DNA of 64,000 nt, taken from positions 3,161,001-3,225,000 of the forward strand of contig NZ_CP029151.1 in the NCBI RefSeq assembly GCF_003095655.1, written 5' to 3'. The number at the start of each line of letters is the position of its first letter. The first letter of the stretch is position 1. Under the pieces are notes generated by a model, which saw nothing but the letters and a program-made list of their open reading frames with translations, made no database searches and had not been told where the DNA came from. Of this stretch, positions 1 to 8,703 are shown piece by piece. The position numbers and the translations under genes are program-made. This stretch comes from Dokdonia sp. Dokd-P16. GTDB taxonomy: Bacteria > Bacteroidota > Bacteroidia > Flavobacteriales > Flavobacteriaceae.

Positions 1-1
1 A

Positions 2-82
2 GAATTCTACACTTTAGAGAATTTTTATAGCAATAATTTCACGCTAGGAATGACGTATTACTTTAAGAATAAGAAAAACTAA
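2..82 (+). CDS. C-terminal end of an outer-membrane beta-barrel protein (partial)
   Basis: An open frame enters from the left edge and stops with TAA at 80-82, encoding 26 residues that end LGMTYYFKNKKN. Alternating hydrophobic and polar residues with a closing aromatic pair are what the last strand of a Bacteroidota outer-membrane barrel (TonB-dependent receptor or porin-like) looks like. Only the tail is present, so the family is inferred. It converges on the DUF4251 gene, with a palindromic repeat between the two. Confidence 0.5.
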   Translation, partial: EFYTLENFYSNNFTLGMTYYFKNKKN

Positions 83-126
83 GTAACTATAGAAAAGTGT
101 AATCTCTTTGTAGACTTGAGATGTTA

Positions 127-142
127 CGCTTTCGCGAAAGCG
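127..142. repeat. TTTCGCGAAA palindrome, copy 1
   Basis: Perfect 16-bp palindrome CGCTTTCGCGAAAGCG between two convergent genes. It is the first copy of the family that recurs throughout the window. Confidence 0.9.
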
Positions 143-153
143 TTATAAAAAAA

Positions 154-702
154 TTATTCTGCATCTAAGTCCATAAATCCATCATAGCGAATGCTTGTGC
201 GCTGCACACTATTTACAGAAATCTGTACTTTCTTGGTATTAAAAAATTCTATAAACACCTCATAGGTTTCAGCATCTTGAGATATAGAAAATGTCATCTC
301 TGTGCGATCTGTTTTCTTGTCTTTAGTAATTTCAAAGAATTTAGGAATTCCAGCAAATTCTACACCATTTGATGAGTTGTAGCCACCGCCCATCCTGCGC
401 TCGCCATAATACGGTAAATAAGCGCTCACGCTATCATTATGTATTTTGAGAAAGTTACCGTTACCCAGTAAATTGATGCGGCTACCGCTGTTACCAACCC
501 CTAGCCCATTGTTTACTGCTAGTTGGTTGAGTACATTACTTGCCAGCGGGTATGCCCAGGTTGCTGTAATATCAATCTGGCGATTGTCTATTAATTCTTG
601 TACACGGCTTGCTGTTGCGAGCTCCTGCTGCGTCATGGGTTGCTTAGTTTTACACGCGATTGCGAGTATAAGAAACGGTATGATGATGATGTATTTTTTC
701 AT
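154..702 (-). CDS. DUF4251 family lipoprotein
   Basis: About 182 residues beginning MKKYIIIIPFLILAIACK, a lipoprotein signal peptide with the lipobox Cys at residue 17. The body matches the DUF4251 pattern: a mature part that lays down a hydrophobic LPYYGERRMGGGY segment, then GVEFAG and a closing SVQRTSIRYDGFM block. The start at 702 was chosen over an upstream in-frame codon at 840 because the signal peptide begins here and the upstream extension would overlap the divergent MFS promoter. The protein is expected to be anchored in the envelope. The function of DUF4251 is unknown. Confidence 0.8.
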   Translation of the reverse strand: MKKYIIIIPFLILAIACKTKQPMTQQELATASRVQELIDNRQIDITATWAYPLASNVLNQLAVNNGLGVGNSGSRINLLGNGNFLKIHNDSVSAYLPYYGERRMGGGYNSSNGVEFAGIPKFFEITKDKKTDRTEMTFSISQDAETYEVFIEFFNTKKVQISVNSVQRTSIRYDGFMDLDAE

Positions 703-728
703 AGGGTGCAATTTTATTAGATAGATAG

Positions 729-759
729 CAAAAACTATTCCTTTGTGGGGTGTTAACAA
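729..759 (-). promoter_or_regulatory. Candidate promoter of the DUF4251 gene
   Basis: On the minus strand TTG (757-759) is followed after 19 bp by TAGTTTTTG (729-737). This is one base longer than the Bacteroidota -7 element TAnnTTTG, so it is a near match only. Confidence 0.35.
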
Positions 760-806
760 GGTGTTAGATTTTACATAAAACGACCATCGCTCGTAAGGCA
801 TTCTTG

Positions 807-814
807 TACTTTTG
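807..814 (+). promoter_or_regulatory. -7 element TACTTTTG of the MFS gene
   Basis: Exact TAnnTTTG match ending four bases before the ATG at 819. Transcription would be expected to begin at or next to the start codon, giving a leaderless mRNA. No good -33 TTG is visible. Confidence 0.55.
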
Positions 815-818
815 CCGA

Positions 819-2033
819 ATGCAAAAAACGAAAGGATCACAAATAGAATTTATCGCACTTATGGCGGCTTTAATGTCTGTCACCGCACTATCTATTGATG
901 CCCTGCTTCCAGCACTTGATATTATAGGTGTTGCGATACAAACCAAAACTCCAGCCGATAATCAGCTACTTATAAGCATGATCTTTTTAGGTCTAGGCCT
1001 GGGACCACTTGTCTTTGGACCATTAGCCGATGCTAAAGGTAGAAAATCTTCTGTTTATTTTGGGTTTACCATCTTTATAATCGCTTCATTTATATGTATG
1101 TACACACGTAGCTTTGAAGTAATGATTTTAGGTAGGATATTACAGGGAATCGGACTTTCGGCACCGCGTACCATCTGTATTGCAATTATAAGAGACCTTT
1201 ATGAGGGCGATTATATGGCTCGTATTATGTCTTTTGTAACCGTTGTATTTTTACTAATCCCTATCATCGCTCCTGCTATGGGTAAGGTGATTCTAGACAC
1301 CTGGAACTGGCAGGCTATATTTCTCGTGCAAGTATTCATAAGTATCTTGGTGATGCTATGGTTCTGGAGACGTCAAGAGGAGACACTCAAAGCAGCAAAT
1401 AGAATTCCGTTTTCTATGAAGCGTATCTCAAAAGGCTTCCGCGAAACCATAAAATACAAGCGCACCATGGGCTTCACGATTATACAAGGCTTTATCGTAG
1501 GTTCATTTATTGTGTACATAAGTGCTAGTCAGCAAATTTTCCAAAATCAATACGGACTCGTAGATGAGTTTCCTTACATTTTTGCAGGTCTTGCCGCGGC
1601 TATAGGCGCTGCTATCTTACTTAATGCCAACTTTGTGGTTCGTTTTGGGATGGAAAAAATAATAACTGGTTCCCTCATAGGCTTCTTTATCGTGTCCTTA
1701 TTATATGTGATTTTATTTAATGATGTGCTGCATCCTTCGGTGTATGTGCTTATAGGGTTCTTTGCGATGCAGTTTTTCTGTATAGGTTTTATGTTTGGAA
1801 ATCTTAGAGCGCTAGCGATGGAGCCTGTAGGCCACATTGCCGGTATAGGAGCTGCTATTACGGGTCTTATTTCTACACTTATGGCTGTTCCCATCAGTGC
1901 TTTTATAGGTCGTTTTATTGAAGAGACCACGCTCCCACTCTTCATTGGTTTTTCTTCGTGTGCCGCAATATCACTCTGTATTCTATTCTGGATAAAGAAA
2001 AAGGCTCCAAGAACAGTTGTCTTGAAGCCTTAA
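819..2033 (+). CDS. MFS transporter, Bcr/CflA-like drug exporter
   Basis: 404 residues with about 12 hydrophobic segments. The motif-A loop between TM2 and TM3 is GPLADAKGRKS (family pattern GxLaDrxGrk), and RILQGIGLSAPRT in TM4 resembles the RxxQGxGaa segment of the drug:H+ antiporter Bcr/CflA subfamily. It is expected to be an inner-membrane proton-coupled exporter; the substrate cannot be read from sequence. The ATG at 819 is preferred to the in-frame TTG at 804 because the -7 promoter element sits between them. It converges on the guanine-deaminase-like gene, with a palindromic repeat in the gap. Confidence 0.85.
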   Translation: MQKTKGSQIEFIALMAALMSVTALSIDALLPALDIIGVAIQTKTPADNQLLISMIFLGLGLGPLVFGPLADAKGRKSSVYFGFTIFIIASFICMYTRSFEVMILGRILQGIGLSAPRTICIAIIRDLYEGDYMARIMSFVTVVFLLIPIIAPAMGKVILDTWNWQAIFLVQVFISILVMLWFWRRQEETLKAANRIPFSMKRISKGFRETIKYKRTMGFTIIQGFIVGSFIVYISASQQIFQNQYGLVDEFPYIFAGLAAAIGAAILLNANFVVRFGMEKIITGSLIGFFIVSLLYVILFNDVLHPSVYVLIGFFAMQFFCIGFMFGNLRALAMEPVGHIAGIGAAITGLISTLMAVPISAFIGRFIEETTLPLFIGFSSCAAISLCILFWIKKKAPRTVVLKP

Positions 2034-2056
2034 TATTGCTATAGTGGTTTTTAGTA

Positions 2057-2072
2057 CGCTTTCGCGAAAGCG
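2057..2072. repeat. TTTCGCGAAA palindrome, copy 2
   Basis: Perfect palindrome, extended here to ACGCTTTCGCGAAAGCGT, between the convergent MFS and deaminase genes. Confidence 0.9.
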
Positions 2073-2083
2073 TAACTCCATAA

Positions 2084-2527
2084 TTACTCGTTCCACACCG
2101 CAGCGGCTTCTTCTCCAAGAAACTGTTGCATGTTAAACTCTTGATCACGTGCCTTAATATCTCTAGCGTAAAACATATCGCTATAGATAAAGCCAGCATT
2201 TTTTGCCATGTCAGCAGAAGCTCCGTAATAGATATGCTCAAATCGAGCCCATCTCGCTGCGCCTAAACACATCATGCAAGGCACACAACTCGTATACAAA
2301 TCACAATCTGAAAGATCCTTAGTACCCAGTGCTTTGCAAGCTAGCTGAATACAGCGTAACTCTGCATGCTGCGTAGGATCTTGCGAACCTCCAACGAGAT
2401 TATGACAAGCCGCAATGACCTGCCCAGAACGAACAATGACGGCGCCAAAAGCGCCGCCACCGTCTGTATCTTTACCTTCTCGAGCTAGCGCAATGGCTTG
2501 CTGCATAAAAGATGATTGATAACTCAT
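2084..2527 (-). CDS. Guanine deaminase-like nucleobase deaminase
   Basis: 147 residues of the cytidine/deoxycytidylate deaminase fold. The zinc site is complete: HAE at 54-56 and PCMMC at 83-87. Similarity to the short bacterial guanine deaminase (B. subtilis GuaD type) is seen in GAFGAVIV, DPTQHAEL and TSCVPCMMCLGAARWAR. Guanine to xanthine is the likely reaction. tRNA adenosine deaminase TadA is the alternative but usually has PCPMC and a different C-terminus. The start lies one base after the aldehyde dehydrogenase stop, so the two are almost surely co-transcribed. Confidence 0.78.
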   Translation of the reverse strand: MSYQSSFMQQAIALAREGKDTDGGGAFGAVIVRSGQVIAACHNLVGGSQDPTQHAELRCIQLACKALGTKDLSDCDLYTSCVPCMMCLGAARWARFEHIYYGASADMAKNAGFIYSDMFYARDIKARDQEFNMQQFLGEEAAAVWNE

Positions 2528-2528
2528 A

Positions 2529-3926
2529 TTATTCAGTTTCTGCTAGTAAAATAGACTTAGCATTTACAAATTCTTTAATCCCGAATCCTCCATGCTCTCT
2601 ACCATATCCAGAATCTTTTACTCCTCCGAAAGGCATCATAGGCTGTGCAAGACCGTACGAATTGATGAATATCATTCCTGTATCAAAGTGTTCTTGTGCC
2701 AGCTTGACTGCTGCTTTTTCGTCTTTAGAGAAAATTCCTCCTCCTAGTCCAAAACGGCTATCATTTGCTATGCGCATTGCATCTTCGTTATCTTTTGCCT
2801 TAATTAAAGAAGCTACCGGCCCAAAGAGTTCGTCATCATAAGCTGGTTGTCCAGGTTGTACGTTACTTAGTACCGTAGATGGGTAGTAATATCCCCTTCC
2901 GTCTGGTATTTCTCCTCCAGTTTCAATTACTGCTCCTTTTTCTACACTTTCTTTTACTTGGTCGCTTAGCAACTCCTGTAAATCTTTACGTGCGATTGGC
3001 CCCAGTTGGGTTCCCTCTTTATTAGGATCTCCCATGACCACATCTTTCATTCCTTTTACAAAGCCTTCCTTAAATGCATCATACACTTTATCTACTACGA
3101 TAAAACGTTTTGCAGCAATACAGGTCTCACCATTGTTTATGATTCTACCTTGTACACAAGCTTTTACAGCTTCTTCTACATCTGCATCATCAAGTACGAT
3201 GTATGCATCGTTACTTCCCAGTTCTAATACTGTTTTCTTAATAGATGCTCCAGCAGTTTTTGCTATGATTTTTCCTCCAGCAGAACTTCCTGTAAATGTC
3301 ACGCCACGTACTTTATCATTGCTTATCACTTTATCAGACTGTGCATGATCAATTACAAGTACTTTAAAAAGTCCTTCAGGCACACCAGCTTTAAGTAAAA
3401 GCTCTTCTATTAATAATGCGCTTCCCGTTACATTCTGAGCGTGCTTTAATAAAATCCCGTTACCCGCTAGTAAGTTGGCAATGGCAACTCTAAGTGGTTG
3501 GTATGTTGGGAAATTCCACGGCTGAATGCTGTAAATAACACCCTCTGGAGAAAAGTTGATAATTCCTTTTCCACCATCTAGTAGTGTTCTTTCTATAGGT
3601 TGTAATTCTTTTACTCCGTTTTCGGCAGTATATTCTGTGATGGCGATACAAAGGTCAATCTCACTTTTTCCTTGTTCAATGGTTTTACCCATCTCGTCGG
3701 TCATGAGTTGTACAAGTTGGTCTTTATAATTTTTAAGTTGTTCCCCTATATTTTTTATTACAGTAGCTCTATCATCTAGCGATTGCATTTTCCAGTCGTT
3801 AAAAGCGTCATGACAGTTGTCTATCGCTTCTGTAACCTGATCATCTGTAAAATATGTATACTCCTTAATTGATTGTTCGTTATGAGGATTTATGGTTCTA
3901 AAACCTCCTTTTATTTCTCTTTCCAT
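2529..3926 (-). CDS. NAD(P)-dependent aldehyde dehydrogenase, succinate-semialdehyde type
   Basis: 465 residues covering the full aldehyde dehydrogenase fold. Visible motifs: PWNFPTYQP (substrate/cofactor region), FTGSSAGG (nucleotide binding), LELGSNDAYIVLDDAD with the general-base Glu near residue 235, and NNGETCIAAKRF with the catalytic Cys near 269. C-terminal MPFGGVKDSGYGREHG is typical of succinate-semialdehyde dehydrogenases of the GabD/Sad group, so oxidation of succinate semialdehyde to succinate is the best guess; substrate is not proven. First gene of a two-gene unit with the deaminase. Confidence 0.85.
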   Translation of the reverse strand: MEREIKGGFRTINPHNEQSIKEYTYFTDDQVTEAIDNCHDAFNDWKMQSLDDRATVIKNIGEQLKNYKDQLVQLMTDEMGKTIEQGKSEIDLCIAITEYTAENGVKELQPIERTLLDGGKGIINFSPEGVIYSIQPWNFPTYQPLRVAIANLLAGNGILLKHAQNVTGSALLIEELLLKAGVPEGLFKVLVIDHAQSDKVISNDKVRGVTFTGSSAGGKIIAKTAGASIKKTVLELGSNDAYIVLDDADVEEAVKACVQGRIINNGETCIAAKRFIVVDKVYDAFKEGFVKGMKDVVMGDPNKEGTQLGPIARKDLQELLSDQVKESVEKGAVIETGGEIPDGRGYYYPSTVLSNVQPGQPAYDDELFGPVASLIKAKDNEDAMRIANDSRFGLGGGIFSKDEKAAVKLAQEHFDTGMIFINSYGLAQPMMPFGGVKDSGYGREHGGFGIKEFVNAKSILLAETE

Positions 3927-4048
3927 TGGTAATGTTTTTTTTGTTGTTGTAAAATTACGAGGAGACTACTTGCTGAAAATGCACTTTAATAGTATTTAAG
4001 AGTAGTGTTTAGAGAAGTTTAACGAGTAAGGAATAATCATTACAACAA

Positions 4049-4085
4049 GAAAAAGCCACTACCTTATATGTGGTAGTGGCTCTTT
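4049..4085 (-). terminator. Rho-independent terminator after the 44-aa ORF
   Basis: Stem AGCCACTACC (4054-4063) pairs with GGTAGTGGCT (4072-4081). Read on the minus strand it is followed by a T-rich run, placing it downstream of the small ORF at 4130-4264 and before the aldehyde dehydrogenase operon. Confidence 0.75.
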
Positions 4086-4129
4086 GTTAGTGGTTTAGCT
4101 TAAAAAATCTTACAAGTATGATATAAGTC

Positions 4130-4264
4130 TTACTCGTTATCTAAAGTAACCTCTCCATTACCTTTAATCTCAAATTCTTCTTTTGGGATGGTACGATTAA
4201 AGTTTGAAGATCTTCTGTGTGCATCTTGAAAATCTGCGTGCTTTTTGTTCTTTGTAGTATTCAT
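4130..4264 (-). CDS. Small basic/acidic hypothetical protein, 44 aa
   Basis: ATG at 4264, TAA at 4130. The 44 residues are highly charged, start MNTTKNKKHADFQDAHRRSS and end VTLDNE. No signal peptide or membrane segment. A clean ATG, an A-rich upstream tract as used by Bacteroidota, and a terminator directly downstream argue that it is a real gene. Function unknown; I do not recognise a family. Confidence 0.6.
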   Translation of the reverse strand: MNTTKNKKHADFQDAHRRSSNFNRTIPKEEFEIKGNGEVTLDNE

Positions 4265-4336
4265 AGCTTTATTTTTTTTTGATAAAGGTATTTTAAAGCA
4301 TCATAGCTAGTTGTTAATCAAAATGCTAATTCAGAG

Positions 4337-5056
4337 TTATTTAACGTTTTGAGCTGCCGATGCTACAATCCCATTCTCTGGTTCTGTAACGTAAATAACC
4401 ACTGTAATATCGTCATCCTTTGCTACCCACGAAGGAATACTAAGCGCTACTTCTTGTTGACTATAAGAAGCTTGTTCTTTTTTAAAATTTGCTACGATGT
4501 GCGTATTCTTTAAGGTTTTGTTTCGGTTTTCTCCTCTATTTACAATGGTGGTTTTTTGCCTTACAGTGAGAGCATACACAATTGTAGCATTATCTGGAAG
4601 CTCTTTAAAATTTGCTTGAATAGTAACACCTTCCGCCATACGCGCTACTGAAGCAATAGTAACTGCTGACTTGTTTATACGACTAGTTTCACTAGCTACT
4701 GCTCCCCTTAGCTCCCTTTCATTAGATCCTACCACATGATTACGACCATTAATAACTGCTTGAGGAGTATAAACGCTCCTTATATTGAAGGTACGACCAT
4801 ATTCATATTGGTGATTTGTATTACTAGCAGATGCATAAGGATCTTTCCAGCCTATATAGTCCCAATAATCTACATGATAAGACAGGATAATAACGTCTTC
4901 CTTAAGTTCTTCAGATAGACGAGTTATTAATTTATCTGCGGGTGGGCAACTGCTACATCCTTGTGATGTAAATAATTCAATCACCGTAGGAGATTGACCG
5001 ATTGCTGTAAATATGGTACCTAATAATAAGAACGATGTAAGCAGTATTGATTTCAT
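4337..5056 (-). CDS. DUF1223 secreted thioredoxin-like protein
   Basis: 239 residues. N-terminal signal peptide (MKSILLTSFLLLGTIFTAIGQ), then the DUF1223 hallmark IELFTSQGCSSCPPAD with a CxxC pair, followed by YHVDYWDYIGWKDPYAS and YTPQAVINGR. DUF1223 proteins have a thioredoxin-like fold and are periplasmic or secreted. The CxxC suggests a redox role, but the substrate is unknown. The gene is followed by the 44-aa ORF about 70 bp downstream on the same strand. Confidence 0.85.
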   Translation of the reverse strand: MKSILLTSFLLLGTIFTAIGQSPTVIELFTSQGCSSCPPADKLITRLSEELKEDVIILSYHVDYWDYIGWKDPYASASNTNHQYEYGRTFNIRSVYTPQAVINGRNHVVGSNERELRGAVASETSRINKSAVTIASVARMAEGVTIQANFKELPDNATIVYALTVRQKTTIVNRGENRNKTLKNTHIVANFKKEQASYSQQEVALSIPSWVAKDDDITVVIYVTEPENGIVASAAQNVK

Positions 5057-5215
5057 AAAAAGTATTTTATAATGGGTCGAACGCAGATAGGTTCCATTAC
5101 ATAGACGAGATGAGCATAGAAATCATACCATAACAACATTATCACTAAAAATGGTTTGTCAAAAAAATTATCTAGCTAGTTTACAATATTTTACATCTCT
5201 TTAATTACATCAAAT

Positions 5216-5228
5216 TTTCGCGAAAGCG
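5216..5228. repeat. TTTCGCGAAA palindrome, copy 3 (one arm short)
   Basis: TTTCGCGAAAGCG, full core with only the right arm kept, in the divergent intergenic region upstream of the basic secreted protein. Confidence 0.85.
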
Positions 5229-5334
5229 GTACTACTACCCTACTCGGTATAGAGTGCTTTTCAGACTTTGGCACGCTACTTGTAATTACCTAATTGTGAA
5301 CATCAATCCACGCAATTAATTAAAAACGAACATT

Positions 5335-6618
5335 ATGAAACATCTTGCATTATTATTTATAGGACTACTTACCTTCTCGGCAAGTACCTATGCAGCAGAA
5401 GAAGATACATCAATACGACGCGGTACCGTATATGACGGTAGCAAGTATATTTTTGTAGAAAACGGTATCGAATTTTCAGTATTTCCAGATGGAGAGTTTG
5501 ATTTTTACATACCACAATATGTAGAAGGAGTAAGCCTTTCTGTAAACGCTGGGCCAGTAGGCATAAGCTTTAACACAGGTTTTGACTACGATCCATACGT
5601 ACAGTATGATGAGTATGGAGCTGTGATACAAGTAGAAGACACTCCTTTATATTATGATAATTATGGACGCCTAGCACAAGCAGGTGACGTACGTATCAAC
5701 TATAGAGACAACAGAATATCTCGTGTAGGAGGACTACAGATTTATTACAACAACCGCGGACTATTTTCTCACTATACAGGCTTCATCAACGTGTATAACA
5801 GAAACTATGTGTTCCACCCGTACCACAATTACTACTACAGACCTGTTTTTAACAGATGTCTAGTATTTAATACACCATATAGAAGATATTACACCCCAGT
5901 ACGTTATAACTATGCATTCCATAGAAACAATTATAGCAGAGGTTACAACCGTGGGTATGCAAATGCTCGCCGTGACTTTAGACGTCCAGATAGAGGTCGT
6001 GTAGCTCATAATAATGGTAGGCGTGATAATGTAGATCGTAATAACGCTCGCTTTACAAGAGCAAACACAGGACGTGTTGCAAGTCGTGCAAATACTACTA
6101 CTACTACAAGAAGAAATAATACTTCTACACGTAGAACATCTAGCGCAAATACATCAAGTAGAAATGGCCGTGTAGCACAATCTACAAGCCGTAATGGAGC
6201 ACAGCGTGGTACTGCTACTACAACGTCAAGAAGAAGTACAAACAAGCGTGCTGTAATCTCTAATCGTAATGAAACACAACGAGGAAGACCTACAGTAGCT
6301 ACTACACCTAGACAACGTCCTACGGCATCTTCTAGATCTGGTAATAGCGTACGTAAAAGTACTCCTAGAACAACAAGACCTACAACGCGTACTACAAACA
6401 GAAGTACTAAGTCTGTAGCAACAAATAGAGGATCACGTACACAGTCTAAAGCTGCACCGCGTACCTCACAAAAAAGAGCGTTATCTACTAAGAGTAGAAG
6501 CTCAAGTAAAGTAAACACTCAGCGTTCTTCATCTCGTAAAGCTGCACCGCAGCGCACTAACAGAAGCTCAAATAGCAAGTCAAGTAGAAGCACATCTACG
6601 AGATCTAGAAGAGGATAA
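5335..6618 (+). CDS. Secreted protein with very basic Arg/Ser/Thr/Asn-rich tail
   Basis: 427 residues. Signal peptide MKHLALLFIGLLTFSASTYAA; a Tyr/Asp-rich globular part to about residue 195 (repeated YDNYGRL and YYNNRGLF elements); then about 230 residues made almost only of R, S, T, N, K and A with no hydrophobic core. The tail must be disordered and strongly cationic, so it could bind polyanions such as DNA, polysaccharide or LPS outside the cell; that is inference. I do not recognise the globular domain. Monocistronic, with its own terminator. A long antisense frame over the tail is a codon-composition artefact. Confidence 0.75.
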   Translation: MKHLALLFIGLLTFSASTYAAEEDTSIRRGTVYDGSKYIFVENGIEFSVFPDGEFDFYIPQYVEGVSLSVNAGPVGISFNTGFDYDPYVQYDEYGAVIQVEDTPLYYDNYGRLAQAGDVRINYRDNRISRVGGLQIYYNNRGLFSHYTGFINVYNRNYVFHPYHNYYYRPVFNRCLVFNTPYRRYYTPVRYNYAFHRNNYSRGYNRGYANARRDFRRPDRGRVAHNNGRRDNVDRNNARFTRANTGRVASRANTTTTTRRNNTSTRRTSSANTSSRNGRVAQSTSRNGAQRGTATTTSRRSTNKRAVISNRNETQRGRPTVATTPRQRPTASSRSGNSVRKSTPRTTRPTTRTTNRSTKSVATNRGSRTQSKAAPRTSQKRALSTKSRSSSKVNTQRSSSRKAAPQRTNRSSNSKSSRSTSTRSRRG

Positions 6619-6647
6619 GAATTAGATTTTTGGTTGGTTAGTTTGGT

Positions 6648-6687
6648 AGACCCTAGTTGCTATAAGCGCTAGGGTCTTCTTTTTTTT
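6648..6687 (+). terminator. Rho-independent terminator
   Basis: Stem AGACCCTAG (6648-6656) with CTAGGGTCT (6669-6677), followed by a run of T, after the basic secreted protein gene. Confidence 0.85.
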
Positions 6688-6722
6688 ATAACTTAGCTAC
6701 TATTAACCATAAGTATCTAAAT

Positions 6723-7211
6723 ATGAGAATTTTAAATGTATTACTCGTTCTGGTAGTGCTTAGTACCAGTTGTAAAAAGAAAAAGAAATCTAACACCACC
6801 ACTAGTCCGCCCATTACCTCTACAAGCAACAGACCCAGTGATAGCGCTAGAGAAGCTGCCATCTTACAGCTTGTAAATGACTATCGTGACTCTCTGGGTA
6901 TCTCCACTTTGAGAACTACTACCCTATCTCAAGCCCAAGCCCTTGATCACACTAATTATATGGTAGACAAGCGACTTATGAGTCATGATAACTTTTTTAA
7001 GCGCAGTGATTACTTAAAGTATAAAGGTGCCACCTCTGTAAGTGAGAATGTAGGTAAAGGGTACCGCACCGCTCAAGGAGTTGTAAACGGCTGGCTCAAT
7101 AGCCCTAAGCACAAAGCAGCTATAGAAAGTGATGCCACACATACCAGTATTGCATCCTTACAAGATGCAAACGGTATATGGTACGACACGCAGCTTTTTA
7201 TAGACTTTTAA
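6723..7211 (+). CDS. CAP (SCP/PR-1) domain lipoprotein
   Basis: 162 residues. Lipoprotein signal MRILNVLLVLVVLSTSC followed by a Lys-rich stretch, then a CAP domain: LVNDYRDSLGISTLR, the conserved HTNYMVDKRLMSHDNFFKR region, and NVGKGYRTAQGVVNGWLNSPKHKAAIES (motif with xxxxxWxxSxxHxxxi). Length fits a minimal bacterial CAP protein. These are extracytoplasmic proteins of largely unknown biochemical role. The next gene downstream, a dipeptidase, is also a lipoprotein. Confidence 0.85.
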   Translation: MRILNVLLVLVVLSTSCKKKKKSNTTTSPPITSTSNRPSDSAREAAILQLVNDYRDSLGISTLRTTTLSQAQALDHTNYMVDKRLMSHDNFFKRSDYLKYKGATSVSENVGKGYRTAQGVVNGWLNSPKHKAAIESDATHTSIASLQDANGIWYDTQLFIDF

Positions 7212-7219
7212 GATAATTA

Positions 7220-7232
7220 CGCTTTCGCGAAA
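7220..7232. repeat. TTTCGCGAAA palindrome, copy 4 (one arm short)
   Basis: CGCTTTCGCGAAA, full core and left arm, between two same-strand genes. Confidence 0.85.
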
Positions 7233-7284
7233 ATGTGAACACTCAATTTCAGTATCTTAGGAGTTTCAAAAACCATAATAACCA

Positions 7285-8601
7285 ATGATTAGATTCCTTA
7301 CCATTACCGCTTGTTTACTAGCGATGTTTTCTTGTCAAGAAACAAAGAAAAAAGAAGTAGCACCACCAAAAGAAATGACGGAGGCCGAAGTACTAGCAAA
7401 AGCCAAAGAAATACACAGCAACGTGATGACACTAGACACGCATTGCGATATAAACGTAGATAATTTTACGGATACCGTAAACTATACACAAAATCTTGCT
7501 TCACAAGTAAACTTACCTAAAATGCAAGAAGGTGGTCTAGACGTGCCGTGGTTTGTAGTATATACAGGACAAGGAGAGCTCAACGAAGAAGGTTACAAAG
7601 CCGCTTATGAGAATGCGATGTCAAAGTTTGATGCCATTCATAAACTCTGCGAAGAGATTGCTCCAGACCAAATCCAGCTAGCTACTACTTCACAAGAAGC
7701 AAGAGATATCTGGAAATCTGGTAAAAAAGTAGCCATGATCGGTATAGAAAATGGATATCCAGTAGGTACAGATGTTTCTAATGTAGAAAAATTTTATAAT
7801 CTAGGAGGTCGTTATATGTCTTTAGCGCATAATGGGCATAGTCAGCTAAGTGATAGTAACACCGGTGAAGCAGATGATGTATGGCTTCATAATGGATTGA
7901 GTGACTTAGGAAAGGAAGTTATTGCAGAGATGAACCGTGTTGGGATGATGATAGACGTATCGCATCCTAGTAAGGAAGCCATGCGCCAGATGATTGAGCT
8001 AAGTGAGACACCTATCATTGCATCTCACTCTTCTGCAAGAACGTTATGTAACCATAGCCGTAATCTTGATGACGAGCAATTGCAATGGATGCAAGATAAT
8101 GGCGGTGTGGTGCAAACAGTTGCTTTTAAAAGCTACTTAAACACAGAAAAAAATGACGCATACCAAGCCGAAGCAAATCAAGTAATAAAAGATATCGCCG
8201 ATTCTCTAGGAGTTGCATGGCTTGATCGCTCAGCAGCAAGAGCACTACCAGATGCCGAAAGAAAAGCGTATTACGAGACCTATACAGACGTGTTACTTCC
8301 TGCACAAAAGAAGAAACTGGCAGAACGCACAGACCTTCCTCCTGCGGTAGATGTGACAGACTTTATAGATCACATAGACTACCTAGTAGAAAAAATAGGA
8401 ATTGATCACGTAGGTATCTCATCAGACTTTGATGGCGGTGGCGGTGTAGAAGGCTGGAGCGATGCTTCTGAAACTATGAATGTGACTATAGAACTTGTAC
8501 GCCGTGGTTATACACAAGAGGAAATCGAGCAATTATGGAGTGGTAATTTACTGCGCGTTCTTGATGAAGTACAAGCATATGCCGCAGAGCAGAAAAGCTA
8601 A
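7285..8601 (+). CDS. Membrane dipeptidase, peptidase family M19 (lipoprotein)
   Basis: 438 residues starting with a lipoprotein signal (MIRFLTITACLLAMFSC). M19 metal-ligand segments are visible: TLDTHCDIN (HxD), IGIENGYPV, LAHNGHS, MMIDVSHPSKEAM, IIASHSSARTLCNHSRN and HVGISSDFDGGGG near the C-terminus. These enzymes are zinc dipeptidases (renal dipeptidase family) that hydrolyse dipeptides in the periplasm. Ends in a strong terminator shared with the convergent helicase gene. Confidence 0.9.
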   Translation: MIRFLTITACLLAMFSCQETKKKEVAPPKEMTEAEVLAKAKEIHSNVMTLDTHCDINVDNFTDTVNYTQNLASQVNLPKMQEGGLDVPWFVVYTGQGELNEEGYKAAYENAMSKFDAIHKLCEEIAPDQIQLATTSQEARDIWKSGKKVAMIGIENGYPVGTDVSNVEKFYNLGGRYMSLAHNGHSQLSDSNTGEADDVWLHNGLSDLGKEVIAEMNRVGMMIDVSHPSKEAMRQMIELSETPIIASHSSARTLCNHSRNLDDEQLQWMQDNGGVVQTVAFKSYLNTEKNDAYQAEANQVIKDIADSLGVAWLDRSAARALPDAERKAYYETYTDVLLPAQKKKLAERTDLPPAVDVTDFIDHIDYLVEKIGIDHVGISSDFDGGGGVEGWSDASETMNVTIELVRRGYTQEEIEQLWSGNLLRVLDEVQAYAAEQKS

Positions 8602-8636
8602 TTTCTCATTTTAGAAATTAATCGTTCTTAAAAATA

Positions 8637-8673
8637 AAAGAGCCCAGAAGTGTAAACTTCTGGGCTCTTTTTA
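8637..8673. terminator. Bidirectional terminator between dipeptidase and helicase
   Basis: Perfect 12-bp stem AGAGCCCAGAAG (8639-8650) and CTTCTGGGCTCT (8657-8668), A-rich before and T-rich after, between convergent genes. Confidence 0.9.
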
Positions 8674-8703
8674 TAGGTTATCTATAGTAGCTAAATGAAT
8701 AGA

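Noticed and set aside
6006-6518. 170-aa ORF on the minus strand over the basic tail
   Set aside because: It is Leu/Val/Arg-rich noise from the strongly biased codon use of the Arg/Thr/Ser tail on the other strand.
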